Source: MED-G16 sp964467915 (GTDB lineage: Bacteria; Bacteroidota; Bacteroidia; Cytophagales; MED-G16). Taken from it: a stretch of DNA of 64,000 nt. The position numbers and the translations under genes were made by a program. Positions 45,126 through 54,623 of the stretch are shown piece after piece. The notes below the pieces were generated by a model, which was given only the letters and a program-made list of their open reading frames with translations, did no database searches and was not told where the DNA came from. Every line of letters starts with the position of its first letter. Positions within the stretch are counted from its first letter, which is position 1. The DNA is taken from positions 1 through 64,000 of the forward strand of contig CAYXSW010000004.1 in assembly GCA_964467915.1 (NCBI GenBank). The letters run 5' to 3'.

Positions 45126-45499
45126 ACTTTATACTTAGAATTTTAATTACTGGAATATCAACATATTACATTAGTTCATATTTTCCTTGGTGGACAATAG
45201 TTTTTGTTCCCTTTACTTTAGGGTTACTTTTTGATGACAATTACATTTCCCACTTTTTAAGTGGGTTTATCGGTGTTTCAACATCTTGGTTTTTTCTCTT
45301 GCTGAGTATAGAGTATCAGTCTGAATCAATATTATCATCAAAAATTATTGAAATATTAAATATTAGCTCTACTAATACTCTAGTCGTTATATCAACTGTT
45401 ATGGGGGGTGTTGTATCTGGCTTATCTTCGATTACAGGTTTGTCACTAATAAATATATTCAGAAAGAAAAAAAATATAAGAAATTACAGATTTAATTGA
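45122..45499 (+). CDS. Small polytopic membrane protein
   Basis: 125 residues with about three to four TM segments (ILRILITGISTYYIS, WWTIVFVPFTLGLL, LSGFIGVSTSWFFLLLS, LVVISTVMGGVVSGLSSITGLSLI). Its start overlaps the acylase stop in ATGA, so it is translationally coupled and probably co-expressed. No family recognised. Its stop overlaps the glutathione peroxidase stop by 8 bp. Confidence 0.75.
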   Translation: MNFILRILITGISTYYISSYFPWWTIVFVPFTLGLLFDDNYISHFLSGFIGVSTSWFFLLLSIEYQSESILSSKIIEILNISSTNTLVVISTVMGGVVSGLSSITGLSLINIFRKKKNIRNYRFN

Positions 45500-46091
45500 T
45501 AACAAAATCAATAATTTCATTATCTAAAGGATTTATATTTGATGAATATACAGCCTTCAAATTTCCAGTCTCATCAACAAGGTACTTAAAAAAATTCCAT
45601 CTTGGTGATTTATCATTCCATCCGTTATCATCTACAGATGAGAGCCACTTATAGACAGGATTAGAATTTTTACCCCTAACATCTGACTTTTCAAATAACT
45701 GAAATTCTACACCATAATTAGTTTCACAAAATTCTTCTATTTGATCATTCGAACCTGGTTCTTGAAATCCAAAATTATTAGATGGGAAAGCTAATATTGT
45801 TACCTTATCATTATATTTTTTATGTAGCTCTTGTAAGTCTTTATATTGAGATGTATAGCCACATTTTGAAGCGACGTTTACTATTAATAGTTTTTTGCCT
45901 TTATATTTAGAAAAATCAATACTATTTCCGTCGATATCATTTGCAGATAAATTATAAAAATTGTTTTCATTGGCTATCATATTATTATCAGGTGCCTTGT
46001 CATTAACTTTAAAAACTTTCTCTCTCAGAAAATAAATTCCACTAAAAGAGATAATCGTTGAAAGAAGTACTATAAATAATATTTTCATCAC
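45492..46091 (-). CDS. Exported glutathione peroxidase-like protein (Cys type)
   Basis: 199 residues. An N-terminal signal anchor (ILFIVLLSTIISFSGIYFL) is followed by the thioredoxin-like GPX fold: NVASKCGYTSQYKDLQELH (peroxidatic Cys, codon TGT, not Sec), FPSNNFGFQEPGSNDQIEEFC, and RWNFFKYLVD. The usual Gln of NQFG is Asn here, a change common in Bacteroidota. It reduces peroxides with thiol (thioredoxin) electrons, here in the periplasm. Its start overlaps argS by 4 bp, so they share a transcript. Confidence 0.92.
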   Translation of the reverse strand: MMKILFIVLLSTIISFSGIYFLREKVFKVNDKAPDNNMIANENNFYNLSANDIDGNSIDFSKYKGKKLLIVNVASKCGYTSQYKDLQELHKKYNDKVTILAFPSNNFGFQEPGSNDQIEEFCETNYGVEFQLFEKSDVRGKNSNPVYKWLSSVDDNGWNDKSPRWNFFKYLVDETGNLKAVYSSNINPLDNEIIDFVIN

Positions 46092-47884
46092 ATTTTTTTA
46101 GGAACATCAACTCCAAGTAATTCTAATGAATTTTTAATCGTAACAGATGTCAAGTGTGATAACGCAATTTTAAAAGAAGTTGTTTCATTATTTTTTCCAT
46201 CAATTATCTTCTCATCTTGATAGAAAGAGTTAAAAAGTTTAGCCAGATCATAAGTAAACTGACTAATTAATGAAGGAGAATAAGAATCTGACGAGATTTC
46301 AATAATGTTTGGAAACTGATATATATGATCAATTATTTTTTTCTGTTTGAGAGATATGTTTTCTAAATCATCAATATTATAATTAGCATATTCTATATTT
46401 AATGTTTTCGCTCTTCTAATTATTGAACAAATCCTAGCATAGGTATATTGAATAAACGGACCCGTATTCCCATGAAAATCAATTGATTCATCAGGATCAA
46501 ATAACATCTTCTTTTTGGGATCAACTTTTAATAAATAATATTTTAAAGCACCCAATGCAATTTTATTATATAAGTCAATCAAATCATCGGAATCAAAATC
46601 ATCAATTTTCCCCAATTCTTCTGTTCTAATTTTTGCTGTTTGTATCATATGGCTAATTAGATCATCTGCATCAACCACATTCCCCTCTCTAGATTTCATC
46701 TTGCCATCAGGTAAGTCAACCATACCATAAGATAAATGATAACACTCTTTAGCCCAATCATAGCCAAGTTTTTCCAGTATTTTAAATAAGACCTTAAAAT
46801 GATAATCTTGTTCATTCCCAACAGTATAAATCTGTTTCTTAATTTTTGTAAAATCTTCAAATCTCTTAATAGCAGTTCCAATGTCTTGTGTTATATAAAC
46901 AGATGTTCCATCGCTTCTTAATAGTATTTTATTATCTAATTTTTCATTACTTAAGTCTACCCAAACAGAACCATCATCTTTCTTATAAAATAAATTGTTT
47001 TTGAGGCCATTTTTAATATTTTCTTTACCTAACAAATATGTTTCAGACTCATAATAGTTTTTATCAAAATTTATCCCAATAGACTTATAAGTTGAATTAA
47101 AACCTTTATAAACCCAATTATTCATCATCTCCCATAATTTAATCGTAGGCTTATCTTTCTCTTCCCATAATCTCAAAAGATCAGTTGCACCTTTAAATAG
47201 TTGAGTCGCCCTCGAAGCCTCCTTCTCATTCTTACCACTAGAGATTAATTCTTTAATTTGTTTTTGATTCTCTTTTTCATATCTAACATAATAATCACCT
47301 ACAAATTTGTCTCCTTTAATATTTGACGAGTCAGGTGTTTGCCCATCTGAAAAAAGTTTCCATGCGATCATGGATTTACATATATGAATCCCTCTATCAT
47401 TAATTATTTGAACTTTATGAACTTTTTTCCCATTCGCCTCTAAAATTCGTGACATGGAATCACCTAAAAAAATATTTCTTAAATGACCTAAATGTAAAGG
47501 CTTATTTGTATTTGGTGATGAAAATTCAACCATAACCTCTTCCCCATCAAATTTCTTAAATCCCCATTTTTTTGAACTAAATATACTTTTAAACAAATCT
47601 TTTAAAATACTATTAGATAAATCAAGATTGAGGAAACCTTTAACCACATTAAACTCAGAAACAATATTAGAATTTTCAACTAAATAATTCCCAATTACAT
47701 TTCCAGCTTCTTCGGGTTTAGTTTTTAAATACTTAAGATGGGGAAAAATTATAAAAGTATAAAATCCAACAAAATTTTTAGGCGTTGTGTCAATTGATAT
47801 ACTTTCAATATTACAATCATAATTGAAAGAATCAATTAATGCTTTTTTTATTGTCTGTTTTATCTCAAACTGAATGTCAATCAT
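46088..47884 (-). CDS. argS: Arginine--tRNA ligase
   Basis: 598 residues, class I. HIGH-like motif SPNTNKPLHLGHLRN with a long N-terminal domain; KMSKS-like MKSREGNVVDADD; C-terminal anticodon helical domain with the DALR pattern (SYSPSLISQFTYDLAKLFNSFYQ). It charges tRNA-Arg, one gene of which lies 3.4 kb away by chance. The ATG at 47884 gives a normal N-terminus. It is the first gene of a two-gene transcript with the peroxidase. Confidence 0.97.
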   Translation of the reverse strand: MIDIQFEIKQTIKKALIDSFNYDCNIESISIDTTPKNFVGFYTFIIFPHLKYLKTKPEEAGNVIGNYLVENSNIVSEFNVVKGFLNLDLSNSILKDLFKSIFSSKKWGFKKFDGEEVMVEFSSPNTNKPLHLGHLRNIFLGDSMSRILEANGKKVHKVQIINDRGIHICKSMIAWKLFSDGQTPDSSNIKGDKFVGDYYVRYEKENQKQIKELISSGKNEKEASRATQLFKGATDLLRLWEEKDKPTIKLWEMMNNWVYKGFNSTYKSIGINFDKNYYESETYLLGKENIKNGLKNNLFYKKDDGSVWVDLSNEKLDNKILLRSDGTSVYITQDIGTAIKRFEDFTKIKKQIYTVGNEQDYHFKVLFKILEKLGYDWAKECYHLSYGMVDLPDGKMKSREGNVVDADDLISHMIQTAKIRTEELGKIDDFDSDDLIDLYNKIALGALKYYLLKVDPKKKMLFDPDESIDFHGNTGPFIQYTYARICSIIRRAKTLNIEYANYNIDDLENISLKQKKIIDHIYQFPNIIEISSDSYSPSLISQFTYDLAKLFNSFYQDEKIIDGKNNETTSFKIALSHLTSVTIKNSLELLGVDVPKKM

Positions 47885-47966
47885 GCTACAAAAATTAAAT
47901 TAAATGGATTATATTCATAACAAATAATAGATTAAGTTTGAAAATAAATATTTTATATACTCAATA

Positions 47967-48713
47967 ATGAAAGAAAAAAGTGACTCAGTTATTATTTTAC
48001 CTACTTTTAATGAAATTGGTAATATTGAAATTACATTAAAAAAAATAGAAAATTTAAGTAATAAATTTGATGTAATAGTAGTTGATGATAATTCTCCAGA
48101 TGGAACAGGGTCATATGTTCAAGATGCAATAAATTCAAAAAAATTCAATATAAATATTACTCTAATAAGAAGGAAAGGTAAAGAAGGTTTAGGAACAGCA
48201 TATATCAAAGGATTTAAAAAGAGCTTAGAATTAAAATACAGTTTTATTTTTCAATTAGATTGTGACGGATCTCATGACCCAAATAAGTTAGGAGACCTAC
48301 TTAATGAGTTAAGTAATAATAATATTGAAATTGTTGTTGGTTCAAGATATATTAAGGGTATCACTGTAATAAATTGGCCTCTGCCCAGACTTTTATTATC
48401 AATTTTTGCTAATTATTATGTAAAGGTAATTACTGGATTGAATGTAAATGATTCTACAGGTGGATTTAATGGATATAGTTATAAAGCTCTAAATAGCATT
48501 ATGAAAAACAATATCTATTTTAAAGGGTATGCATTTCAAATTCAAATGAAATTTATCGGATACAAATTGGGATATAGAGTTAAAGAAATTCCTATAATTT
48601 TTAAGGATAGAGAAATTGGAGAATCAAAAATGTCTTTCAAAATTTCTGGAGAAGCTTTTCTCGGTATTATATATATGAAGTTTGTAAGTCTTTTTACCTC
48701 ATTTAAAAGCTAA
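47967..48713 (+). CDS. Dpm1-like polyprenol-phosphate glycosyltransferase
   Basis: 248 residues. DNSPDGTGSYVQ in the nucleotide loop, FIFQLDCDGSHDPNKL and DSTGGFNGYSYKAL are the dolichol-phosphate-mannose synthase patterns. It moves a sugar from a nucleotide (GDP-mannose in characterised relatives) to a polyprenyl phosphate at the inner membrane. There is no C-terminal GtrA domain. Its stop (TAA) overlaps that of the opposed permease gene by 4 bp. Confidence 0.9.
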   Translation: MKEKSDSVIILPTFNEIGNIEITLKKIENLSNKFDVIVVDDNSPDGTGSYVQDAINSKKFNINITLIRRKGKEGLGTAYIKGFKKSLELKYSFIFQLDCDGSHDPNKLGDLLNELSNNNIEIVVGSRYIKGITVINWPLPRLLLSIFANYYVKVITGLNVNDSTGGFNGYSYKALNSIMKNNIYFKGYAFQIQMKFIGYKLGYRVKEIPIIFKDREIGESKMSFKISGEAFLGIIYMKFVSLFTSFKS

Positions 48714-49915
48714 CTAAATTTTATAGAATTAATAACTCTAATTCTATCTATATAAATTATAGGAATACTTATAGAAATTAATATCATTAAGAACATTATT
48801 ACATTGATTGTTAATACATTAATAATAGTAAAATCCATAGGCACATAATCTATATAATAGTTATCCTTATCTAACTTAAATATCTTAAAATTATTTTGAA
48901 AATAAATTATTAAAAAAGAAAGAGCATTACCAAGAACCATACCATAAAAGGTAATTTGTATACCAACATTAAAGAATATCTTATATATAATTTTTCTTTT
49001 GGCACCAAATGATTTTAGAGTACCAATTAAATTAGTCTTTTCAATAATTAAAATGAAAATAATTGATAGCATATTAAAGCATGCGACCAATGCTATAATT
49101 ACAAAAAAGATTATAACATTTTTATCAAGTAAACTTAGCCAATCAAAAATTTGTATATATTTTGAGTTTGTTGTCTCAGCATACTCATCGTAAGAAGTAT
49201 TATTTTTTATCTCATCAAGTAAAGACTTATTATGTAAGTCATTATTAACAAAAACATGAAGTCCAGACGCTTTTTGGTTATCCCACTTATAAAGTTTTCT
49301 TGATAAATCAATCCCACCAAATACCGTGATATCATCTATCTCTTCTAAACCAGTATTATAAACACCAATAACTAATAATTTTCTAAAAACTGGTGGATCA
49401 TTAGGAAAAAACAAAGTAACAGTATCATTTTGATAAACTTTTAATTTTTTGGATAAAGAATTACTTAAGATTACTGAATTATTTAAATTAAAATCTACTG
49501 AAATTTGATCTATATGGTGTTTTATATTATTTAAATATTTTTTTTCAATGCCTTTAAATATCACACCTTCAAGAAGGTTTTCTTTACCTTGAATAAGAGC
49601 TGAATTCAATACGTATGGATGAACAGAATTTATTTGTTTAATATTTTTATGATTAATATATAAACCTTCAGATAAACTAATAGGGGAATTTTTAAAGCTT
49701 AAACCATTACTATAATTTGAAACATTGTAGTGACCTGAAAAATCATATATTTTCTTTTTAATTTCATATTTAAAGCCAGATAAAATAAATGATGAAACAA
49801 GTACTGAGAATAAACCAAAAGAAACACTTACTAAAGCAACTTTTCTGATTACTTGAGAAAAACTATTAGGTTTATTTTTATTATTAAATTTATAAATATT
49901 ATTAAAAGGTTTCAT
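48710..49915 (-). CDS. FtsX-like (LolC/E-type) ABC transporter permease
   Basis: 401 residues. TM helix near 25-47 (VALVSVSFGLFSVLVSSFILSG), a large periplasmic domain (about 50-270) with SNSLSKKLKVYQNDTVTLFFPN, then three TM helices (IALVACFNMLSIIFILIIEKTNLIGTLKSFGAKRKI, GIQITFYGMVLGNALSFLIIYF, NVIMFLMILISISIPIIY). It would carry lipoproteins from the inner membrane toward LolA, using the LolD-like ATPase at 40651. Divergent from the CotH gene, 27 bp away. Confidence 0.88.
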   Translation of the reverse strand: MKPFNNIYKFNNKNKPNSFSQVIRKVALVSVSFGLFSVLVSSFILSGFKYEIKKKIYDFSGHYNVSNYSNGLSFKNSPISLSEGLYINHKNIKQINSVHPYVLNSALIQGKENLLEGVIFKGIEKKYLNNIKHHIDQISVDFNLNNSVILSNSLSKKLKVYQNDTVTLFFPNDPPVFRKLLVIGVYNTGLEEIDDITVFGGIDLSRKLYKWDNQKASGLHVFVNNDLHNKSLLDEIKNNTSYDEYAETTNSKYIQIFDWLSLLDKNVIIFFVIIALVACFNMLSIIFILIIEKTNLIGTLKSFGAKRKIIYKIFFNVGIQITFYGMVLGNALSFLIIYFQNNFKIFKLDKDNYYIDYVPMDFTIINVLTINVIMFLMILISISIPIIYIDRIRVINSIKFS

Positions 49916-49942
49916 TTAGTATTTTTGTCTAAATCAAACATA

Positions 49943-51367
49943 ATGGAAAGAAAAATTAAAGACATATTTTTTCTATTTTTATTTGTAACGCTAATTATTT
50001 CATGTAATAGTATTGACCCTATTACAGATACTAATAATGAAAATAATATAAATGAAGATACAAGAGATGCTAATAATGACAAATGTGAAGATTGTGTTTA
50101 TGTTTATAATTTCGAAATTAACACACTAGGAGTAGGTCCAGAATCTGAAATTGTTGATGAGCCAAAAGTACCGGCAGCACTAAAAGTTAAAAAAGAAGAT
50201 TCGATTTTTTTTGAGGGAATTATTGGAATTGAAATCAGAGGAGAGTCATCTCAGTACTTTGATAAAAAATCATATGGAATTGAAACATGGGATGAACAGT
50301 ACAATGACATTGATGTTCCATTATTAGGTTTTCCAGAAGAAGAGGATTGGATTCTTTATGGTCCATTTAGTGACAAAACACTTATAAGAAATAAGATCAT
50401 ATATGAGTTATCTAATTTAATGGGGTATTATGCATCAAGAACTGAATTTGTAGAACTTACAATAAACTATGAATATAAAGGCCTATATATTTTCATGGAA
50501 AAACTAAAACGTGATAAAAACAGAATTAACATATCAAAACTAGAAGAAAATGATTTAGATGAAAATACTATTTCAGGTGGTTATATAATTAAAATAGATA
50601 AGAGTGATATGGAAGATGGGAATTACACTGATTATAACTCATTCCAATCAAATTATGATGTGTTTGGAATACTTAATGGAGATAAAAAAATAAATTTCAA
50701 TTATGAATACCCTAAACCTGGAGAGATTCATGCTGATCAAAAAAAATACATTCAAAAATATTTTAATGAATTTGAGTCTTCATTAGCATCAAATAATTTT
50801 AAAAATCCAATTGATGGTTACAGAAAATATATAAATGAAAATTCCTTTATTGACTTCTTTATCTTAAATGAGCTATCAAATAATGTTGATGGATATAGGC
50901 TTAGTACTTATTTGTATAAGGACAGAGGAGAAAAGTTAAATATTGGTCCAATATGGGATTTTAATTTATCATTTGGGAATGCAGATTATTGTGGTGGAGA
51001 AAGATATGACTTATGGTGCTATAAATTTAACGAAAGATGTCTTGGAGATTCATGGAATGTACCATTTTGGTGGGAAAGGATACTAGAAGACGAGAGCTTT
51101 GTAATTAAATTAAAAAACAGGTGGAATGACTTAAGAACTAATATTTTGTCTGACGAAAATCTAATGGATATTATAAACACAAAATATTCACTACTTAACA
51201 ACGAAACAGATGTAATTAAAAAGAATTTTGATAAATGGAGAATTTTTGGAATATACATTTGGCCAAATAGTTTTATAGGCAATAACTATTATGAGGAAAT
51301 TGAATTTTTAAAGAATTGGATAAAGTATAGAACGTCCTGGCTTGACAATGAAATTAATAATTTATGA
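49943..51367 (+). CDS. CotH kinase family lipoprotein
   Basis: 474 residues from ATG 49943 (lipobox LIISC); an upstream in-frame start at 49853 would lengthen it into the permease gene. CotH fold: GIEIRGESSQYFDKKSYGIETWDE, then LGFPEEEDWILYGPFSDKTLIRNKIIYELSNLMG, GLYIFMEKLKRDKNRINISKL, and NIGPIWDFNLSFGNADYCGG with the putative metal-binding Asp. CotH proteins phosphorylate proteins in Bacillus spore coats. In Bacteroidota they are surface lipoproteins of unknown target. Confidence 0.9.
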   Translation: MERKIKDIFFLFLFVTLIISCNSIDPITDTNNENNINEDTRDANNDKCEDCVYVYNFEINTLGVGPESEIVDEPKVPAALKVKKEDSIFFEGIIGIEIRGESSQYFDKKSYGIETWDEQYNDIDVPLLGFPEEEDWILYGPFSDKTLIRNKIIYELSNLMGYYASRTEFVELTINYEYKGLYIFMEKLKRDKNRINISKLEENDLDENTISGGYIIKIDKSDMEDGNYTDYNSFQSNYDVFGILNGDKKINFNYEYPKPGEIHADQKKYIQKYFNEFESSLASNNFKNPIDGYRKYINENSFIDFFILNELSNNVDGYRLSTYLYKDRGEKLNIGPIWDFNLSFGNADYCGGERYDLWCYKFNERCLGDSWNVPFWWERILEDESFVIKLKNRWNDLRTNILSDENLMDIINTKYSLLNNETDVIKKNFDKWRIFGIYIWPNSFIGNNYYEEIEFLKNWIKYRTSWLDNEINNL

Positions 51368-51408
51368 AAATATTTAATTTTCTAAAATTTTTTTAAAAAA
51401 AATATATT

Positions 51409-52578
51409 TCACTTTTTGTTTAAAATTAGAAGATATTTAGAAATTAAGTTGTTAGTAATAACCTTATCTGAAAACTTTTTAATTGAATATTTTCTTATCA
51501 AAAAAGGATCATATTTTTTGTAATTCTTATAAACATTTACCATTGCATTTGTCATTTCATCTACATTATTAATCTCAACAATCTGTGCAACTCTTTTATT
51601 CAAAATATCATACGAACCACTATTTGCCGTTGATATAACTACTTTTCCTAAAGATAACGATTCTGCAGAGGCAATACCAAAAGTTTCATAATTACTAGAA
51701 GAAACAAAAACATGAGAATTATTTATAGCTTTAATTATTTTACTTCTAGATAATGAACCCAAAAAACTCACCTTAGATTGTATATTAAGTTTTTTAGAAA
51801 TATTAGCTAGTTTACCATATTCATTTCCTATACCTATAATCTTAAGAAATGAATTAGGATATATTTTATTAAAATTATTAAAAGACCTTATTAGAAGTGA
51901 GAAATTTTTTTCTTTAATTAAATTTCCAATACCAATAAATGTAAATTGGTTTGTATTGAGCTGTTTAATTTCTTCTTGAAAAAAATTTTTTGAAACTAAA
52001 TTGTGATGAGTTTTCCAGTTAGGAGAATCGTTAATTTTTTTATTTAATAATAATCCCAAATTTGAACTAACAGCTAAACATAAACTGGATTTATTACAAA
52101 TTCTTGAAATATCATTTAAAAGTGAATTGTATTTTCCATAATGGAATCCAGAATTATGTTCAGTAATTAAATAGGGGATTTTATATCTATCGCTTAAATA
52201 CTCTGAAATAAAACCAGAATAAACAAGAGAATGATTATGTATTAAATCAGGTAATCCATTTTTTTTGATATATTCTTTAAAACCTAAAGAAGAAATATAT
52301 CTTAATAAATATATTTTATACCTTTCATTAAATGGAATCCATTTATTCCATGAACATCTAACAACATTTATATTATTTTCAGTTTTATACTTAATTTTTG
52401 GGAAAAAAGAAGTTTTGAATGGTTTTAAATATGATATTAATTTAGAACTTAATACACCAACTTTAACACCGTATTCAGAAAGAGATTCTGCTTGTTCTCT
52501 AAAAAAACTATACTTGATATCATCAAGATTTTTAGGATAACCATAAGTAATAAATAATATATGTGGGTTTTTAGACAT
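51409..52578 (-). CDS. Family 4 glycosyltransferase
   Basis: 389 residues, GT-B fold. HNHSLVYSGFISEYLS, then TFIGIGNLIKEKNFSLLIRSF, and the donor-binding SSSNYETFGIASAESLSLGKVVISTANSG (E-x7-E-like) identify GT4. It adds a sugar to a growing glycan. Next to an FkbM methyltransferase (overlap of 8 bp), so both likely modify one surface glycan. Sugar and linkage not known. Confidence 0.9.
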   Translation of the reverse strand: MSKNPHILFITYGYPKNLDDIKYSFFREQAESLSEYGVKVGVLSSKLISYLKPFKTSFFPKIKYKTENNINVVRCSWNKWIPFNERYKIYLLRYISSLGFKEYIKKNGLPDLIHNHSLVYSGFISEYLSDRYKIPYLITEHNSGFHYGKYNSLLNDISRICNKSSLCLAVSSNLGLLLNKKINDSPNWKTHHNLVSKNFFQEEIKQLNTNQFTFIGIGNLIKEKNFSLLIRSFNNFNKIYPNSFLKIIGIGNEYGKLANISKKLNIQSKVSFLGSLSRSKIIKAINNSHVFVSSSNYETFGIASAESLSLGKVVISTANSGSYDILNKRVAQIVEINNVDEMTNAMVNVYKNYKKYDPFLIRKYSIKKFSDKVITNNLISKYLLILNKK

Positions 52579-53383
52579 TTAGTTTAAAATGTGATTTTTC
52601 TGAAAAAGTATGTATTAAACTAAAATTATTCTCTGACAATAAATTTGATCGTGATATTAATTTTAATCTTTTTGGTTTTCCAAAAAATCTTTTAATAAAT
52701 CTTAAATTCATAGGAAAGAAGTATTTTTCAGACACATAGAATTTTTCGTATCCAAAAGATTTAAGAATTTCAATAATCTTTTTTCTTGATATAGCTTTAG
52801 AATTTAATTCAAAGGAAATAATTGGCAAATTTTTAATAATTGATTTTTGCATACTTAGTAAAACCTTTTCTTCATTCCCTTCAACATCAATTTTTATATA
52901 ACTTATTTTATCATTATGGTTTTCATCATAAACTTTAAAATTTACTTTTTCATAATAACCAGATAAATCTTTAGTTGACTCATTAGCCATTCCTGAATTT
53001 GAAAAAGGAATATAAAATTTGGAATCATAACTTCTTAAATCTAAACCATAATTAAATACTTCTATACTAGAATAATCTTCGGTATTAATTTTTAAAATTT
53101 TAAAAATTTTTTTTTGAGGTTCAAATGCTTTTATACCCTTAAAATAATTCTTAAAAAACAGTGTATGATTCCCAATATTGGCGCCAACATCTATGAATAT
53201 TTTTTTTTTAACATTACTATTAAAATGATTTTTTAAAAGAACAATCTCATCTTTTTCATAATAATTATTAAATAAAATATTTAGACCTATCCAATCATTT
53301 AATATTACAATCTGTGAATTAGATTTATTTATTTTTTTTTGCAAAATATTTATAAATAATTCTTTTAAAATTCTATAAAACAT
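52571..53383 (-). CDS. FkbM family methyltransferase
   Basis: 270 residues. IFIDVGANIGNHTLFFKNYFKGIKAFEPQKKIFKILKIN is the SAM-binding Rossmann start with the acidic EPQ loop; KISYIKIDVEGNEEKVLLSMQ completes the family pattern. It methylates a hydroxyl of a sugar or other surface compound. In one operon with the GT4, so a glycan target is likely. Starts with an ATG about 76 bp before the divergent DUF1343 gene. Confidence 0.88.
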   Translation of the reverse strand: MFYRILKELFINILQKKINKSNSQIVILNDWIGLNILFNNYYEKDEIVLLKNHFNSNVKKKIFIDVGANIGNHTLFFKNYFKGIKAFEPQKKIFKILKINTEDYSSIEVFNYGLDLRSYDSKFYIPFSNSGMANESTKDLSGYYEKVNFKVYDENHNDKISYIKIDVEGNEEKVLLSMQKSIIKNLPIISFELNSKAISRKKIIEILKSFGYEKFYVSEKYFFPMNLRFIKRFFGKPKRLKLISRSNLLSENNFSLIHTFSEKSHFKLNV

Positions 53384-53427
53384 AAATTATATCTTTAAAA
53401 ATAAACAATCAAAATAATTAATCTTAA

Positions 53428-53435
53428 TAGATTTG
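53428..53435 (+). promoter_or_regulatory. -7 element TAGATTTG before the DUF1343 gene
   Basis: Perfect TAnnTTTG match, 25 bp before the ATG at 53460; no TTTG at the right distance upstream. Confidence 0.45.
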
Positions 53436-53459
53436 AAATGTTTTAAAAATTAAGAAACA

Positions 53460-54623
53460 ATGAAAAATATTCTAATGTTGATTTTTCTATTTTTCTTTTT
53501 CCAAGTTAAATCAGAAAATAAAAATATAAAGGTTGGAGCAGAAAAAATACATAATTACAATAGTTTTATTTCTGGTAAGAAAATTGGCCTACTAGTAAAT
53601 CATACTTCAATGGTAGAAAACAGACATCTTATTGATACATTGTTTTCTTTAAATATTAATATTAAAAAAATTTTTAGTCCAGAACACGGTTTTACTGGAA
53701 AAATTGAAAGAGGAAAAACTGTAAATGGGGATACATTACTTATTAATTCTCTTAAAATCCCAATTATTTCAATGTATGGAAAAAATAGGATCCCAACTGA
53801 TTCTGATTTAAATGGGTTAGATATTATAATTTTTGATATTCAGGACGTGGGAGCAAGATTTTACACATATATAAGTGCTATGCATAACATGATGCAAAAA
53901 TGTGCTGATTTAGGAATTAAATTTCTTGTTTTAGATAGACCAAATCCTAATGGCAATTATATTGATGGACCTGTTCTTGATACACTTTACCGTTCATATG
54001 TTGGTATGCACCCTATACCAATTGTCCATGGTTGTACAGTTGGTGAACTTGCTATGATGATTAAAGGAGAAAAATGGATAGATAATGCTGAAAAATTGGA
54101 TTTAGAAATAATAAAAATTGATAATTGGAATCATAATGATGAATATATATTACCAATCAGACCATCTCCTAATTTACCAAATCAACAATCTATTATACTT
54201 TACCCCTCATTATGTCTCTTTGAACAGACTATTGTAAGTATAGGAAGAGGTACAGATTATCCTTTCCAAGTAATTGGACATCCCCATTACAAAGAAAAAA
54301 AATTTTCATTTTTTCCTAAAAGCGTGAGTGAAGAAAGTAGACCTAAATTCGAGGGAGAAGACGTTTTTGGTGTTGATCTTAGAATTAATGAAGCAAAAAG
54401 AGAATTAAATATTAAATATCTGATTGACTTTTACAATAATTTAAAAGATAATAAAAATGAATTTTTTGGAAAATACTTTTATAGAATTGCAGGAAATAAA
54501 AAATTAGAAATACAAATTAAAAAAGGTTTAAGTGAAAAAGAGATAAGAACCACATGGGAAAAGGACCTCATTGAATATAAAGAAATGAGAAAAGAATACT
54601 TATTATACAAAGATTTTGAATAG
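53460..54623 (+). CDS. DUF1343 (NamZ-like) exo-muramidase
   Basis: 387 residues with a signal peptide (MLIFLFFFFQVKS). GLLVNHTSMV, FSPEHGFTG, DIQDVGARFYTYISAM, DRPNPNGN and the hallmark RPSPNLPNQQSIILYPSLCLFEQTIVSIGRGT identify DUF1343, the family of B. subtilis NamZ (GH171), which removes N-acetylmuramic acid from the non-reducing end of peptidoglycan fragments. Here it probably helps with cell-wall recycling or food muropeptides in the periplasm. One base separates it from fmt, so they likely share a transcript. Confidence 0.92.
   Translation: MKNILMLIFLFFFFQVKSENKNIKVGAEKIHNYNSFISGKKIGLLVNHTSMVENRHLIDTLFSLNINIKKIFSPEHGFTGKIERGKTVNGDTLLINSLKIPIISMYGKNRIPTDSDLNGLDIIIFDIQDVGARFYTYISAMHNMMQKCADLGIKFLVLDRPNPNGNYIDGPVLDTLYRSYVGMHPIPIVHGCTVGELAMMIKGEKWIDNAEKLDLEIIKIDNWNHNDEYILPIRPSPNLPNQQSIILYPSLCLFEQTIVSIGRGTDYPFQVIGHPHYKEKKFSFFPKSVSEESRPKFEGEDVFGVDLRINEAKRELNIKYLIDFYNNLKDNKNEFFGKYFYRIAGNKKLEIQIKKGLSEKEIRTTWEKDLIEYKEMRKEYLLYKDFE

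Noticed and set aside
45492..46091. Possible selenocysteine glutathione peroxidase
   Set aside because: The peroxidatic codon is TGT (Cys), and no in-frame TGA is present.
51368..51408. Possible terminator between CotH and the GT4 gene
   Set aside because: Only A/T tracts; no stable GC-containing stem can be drawn.
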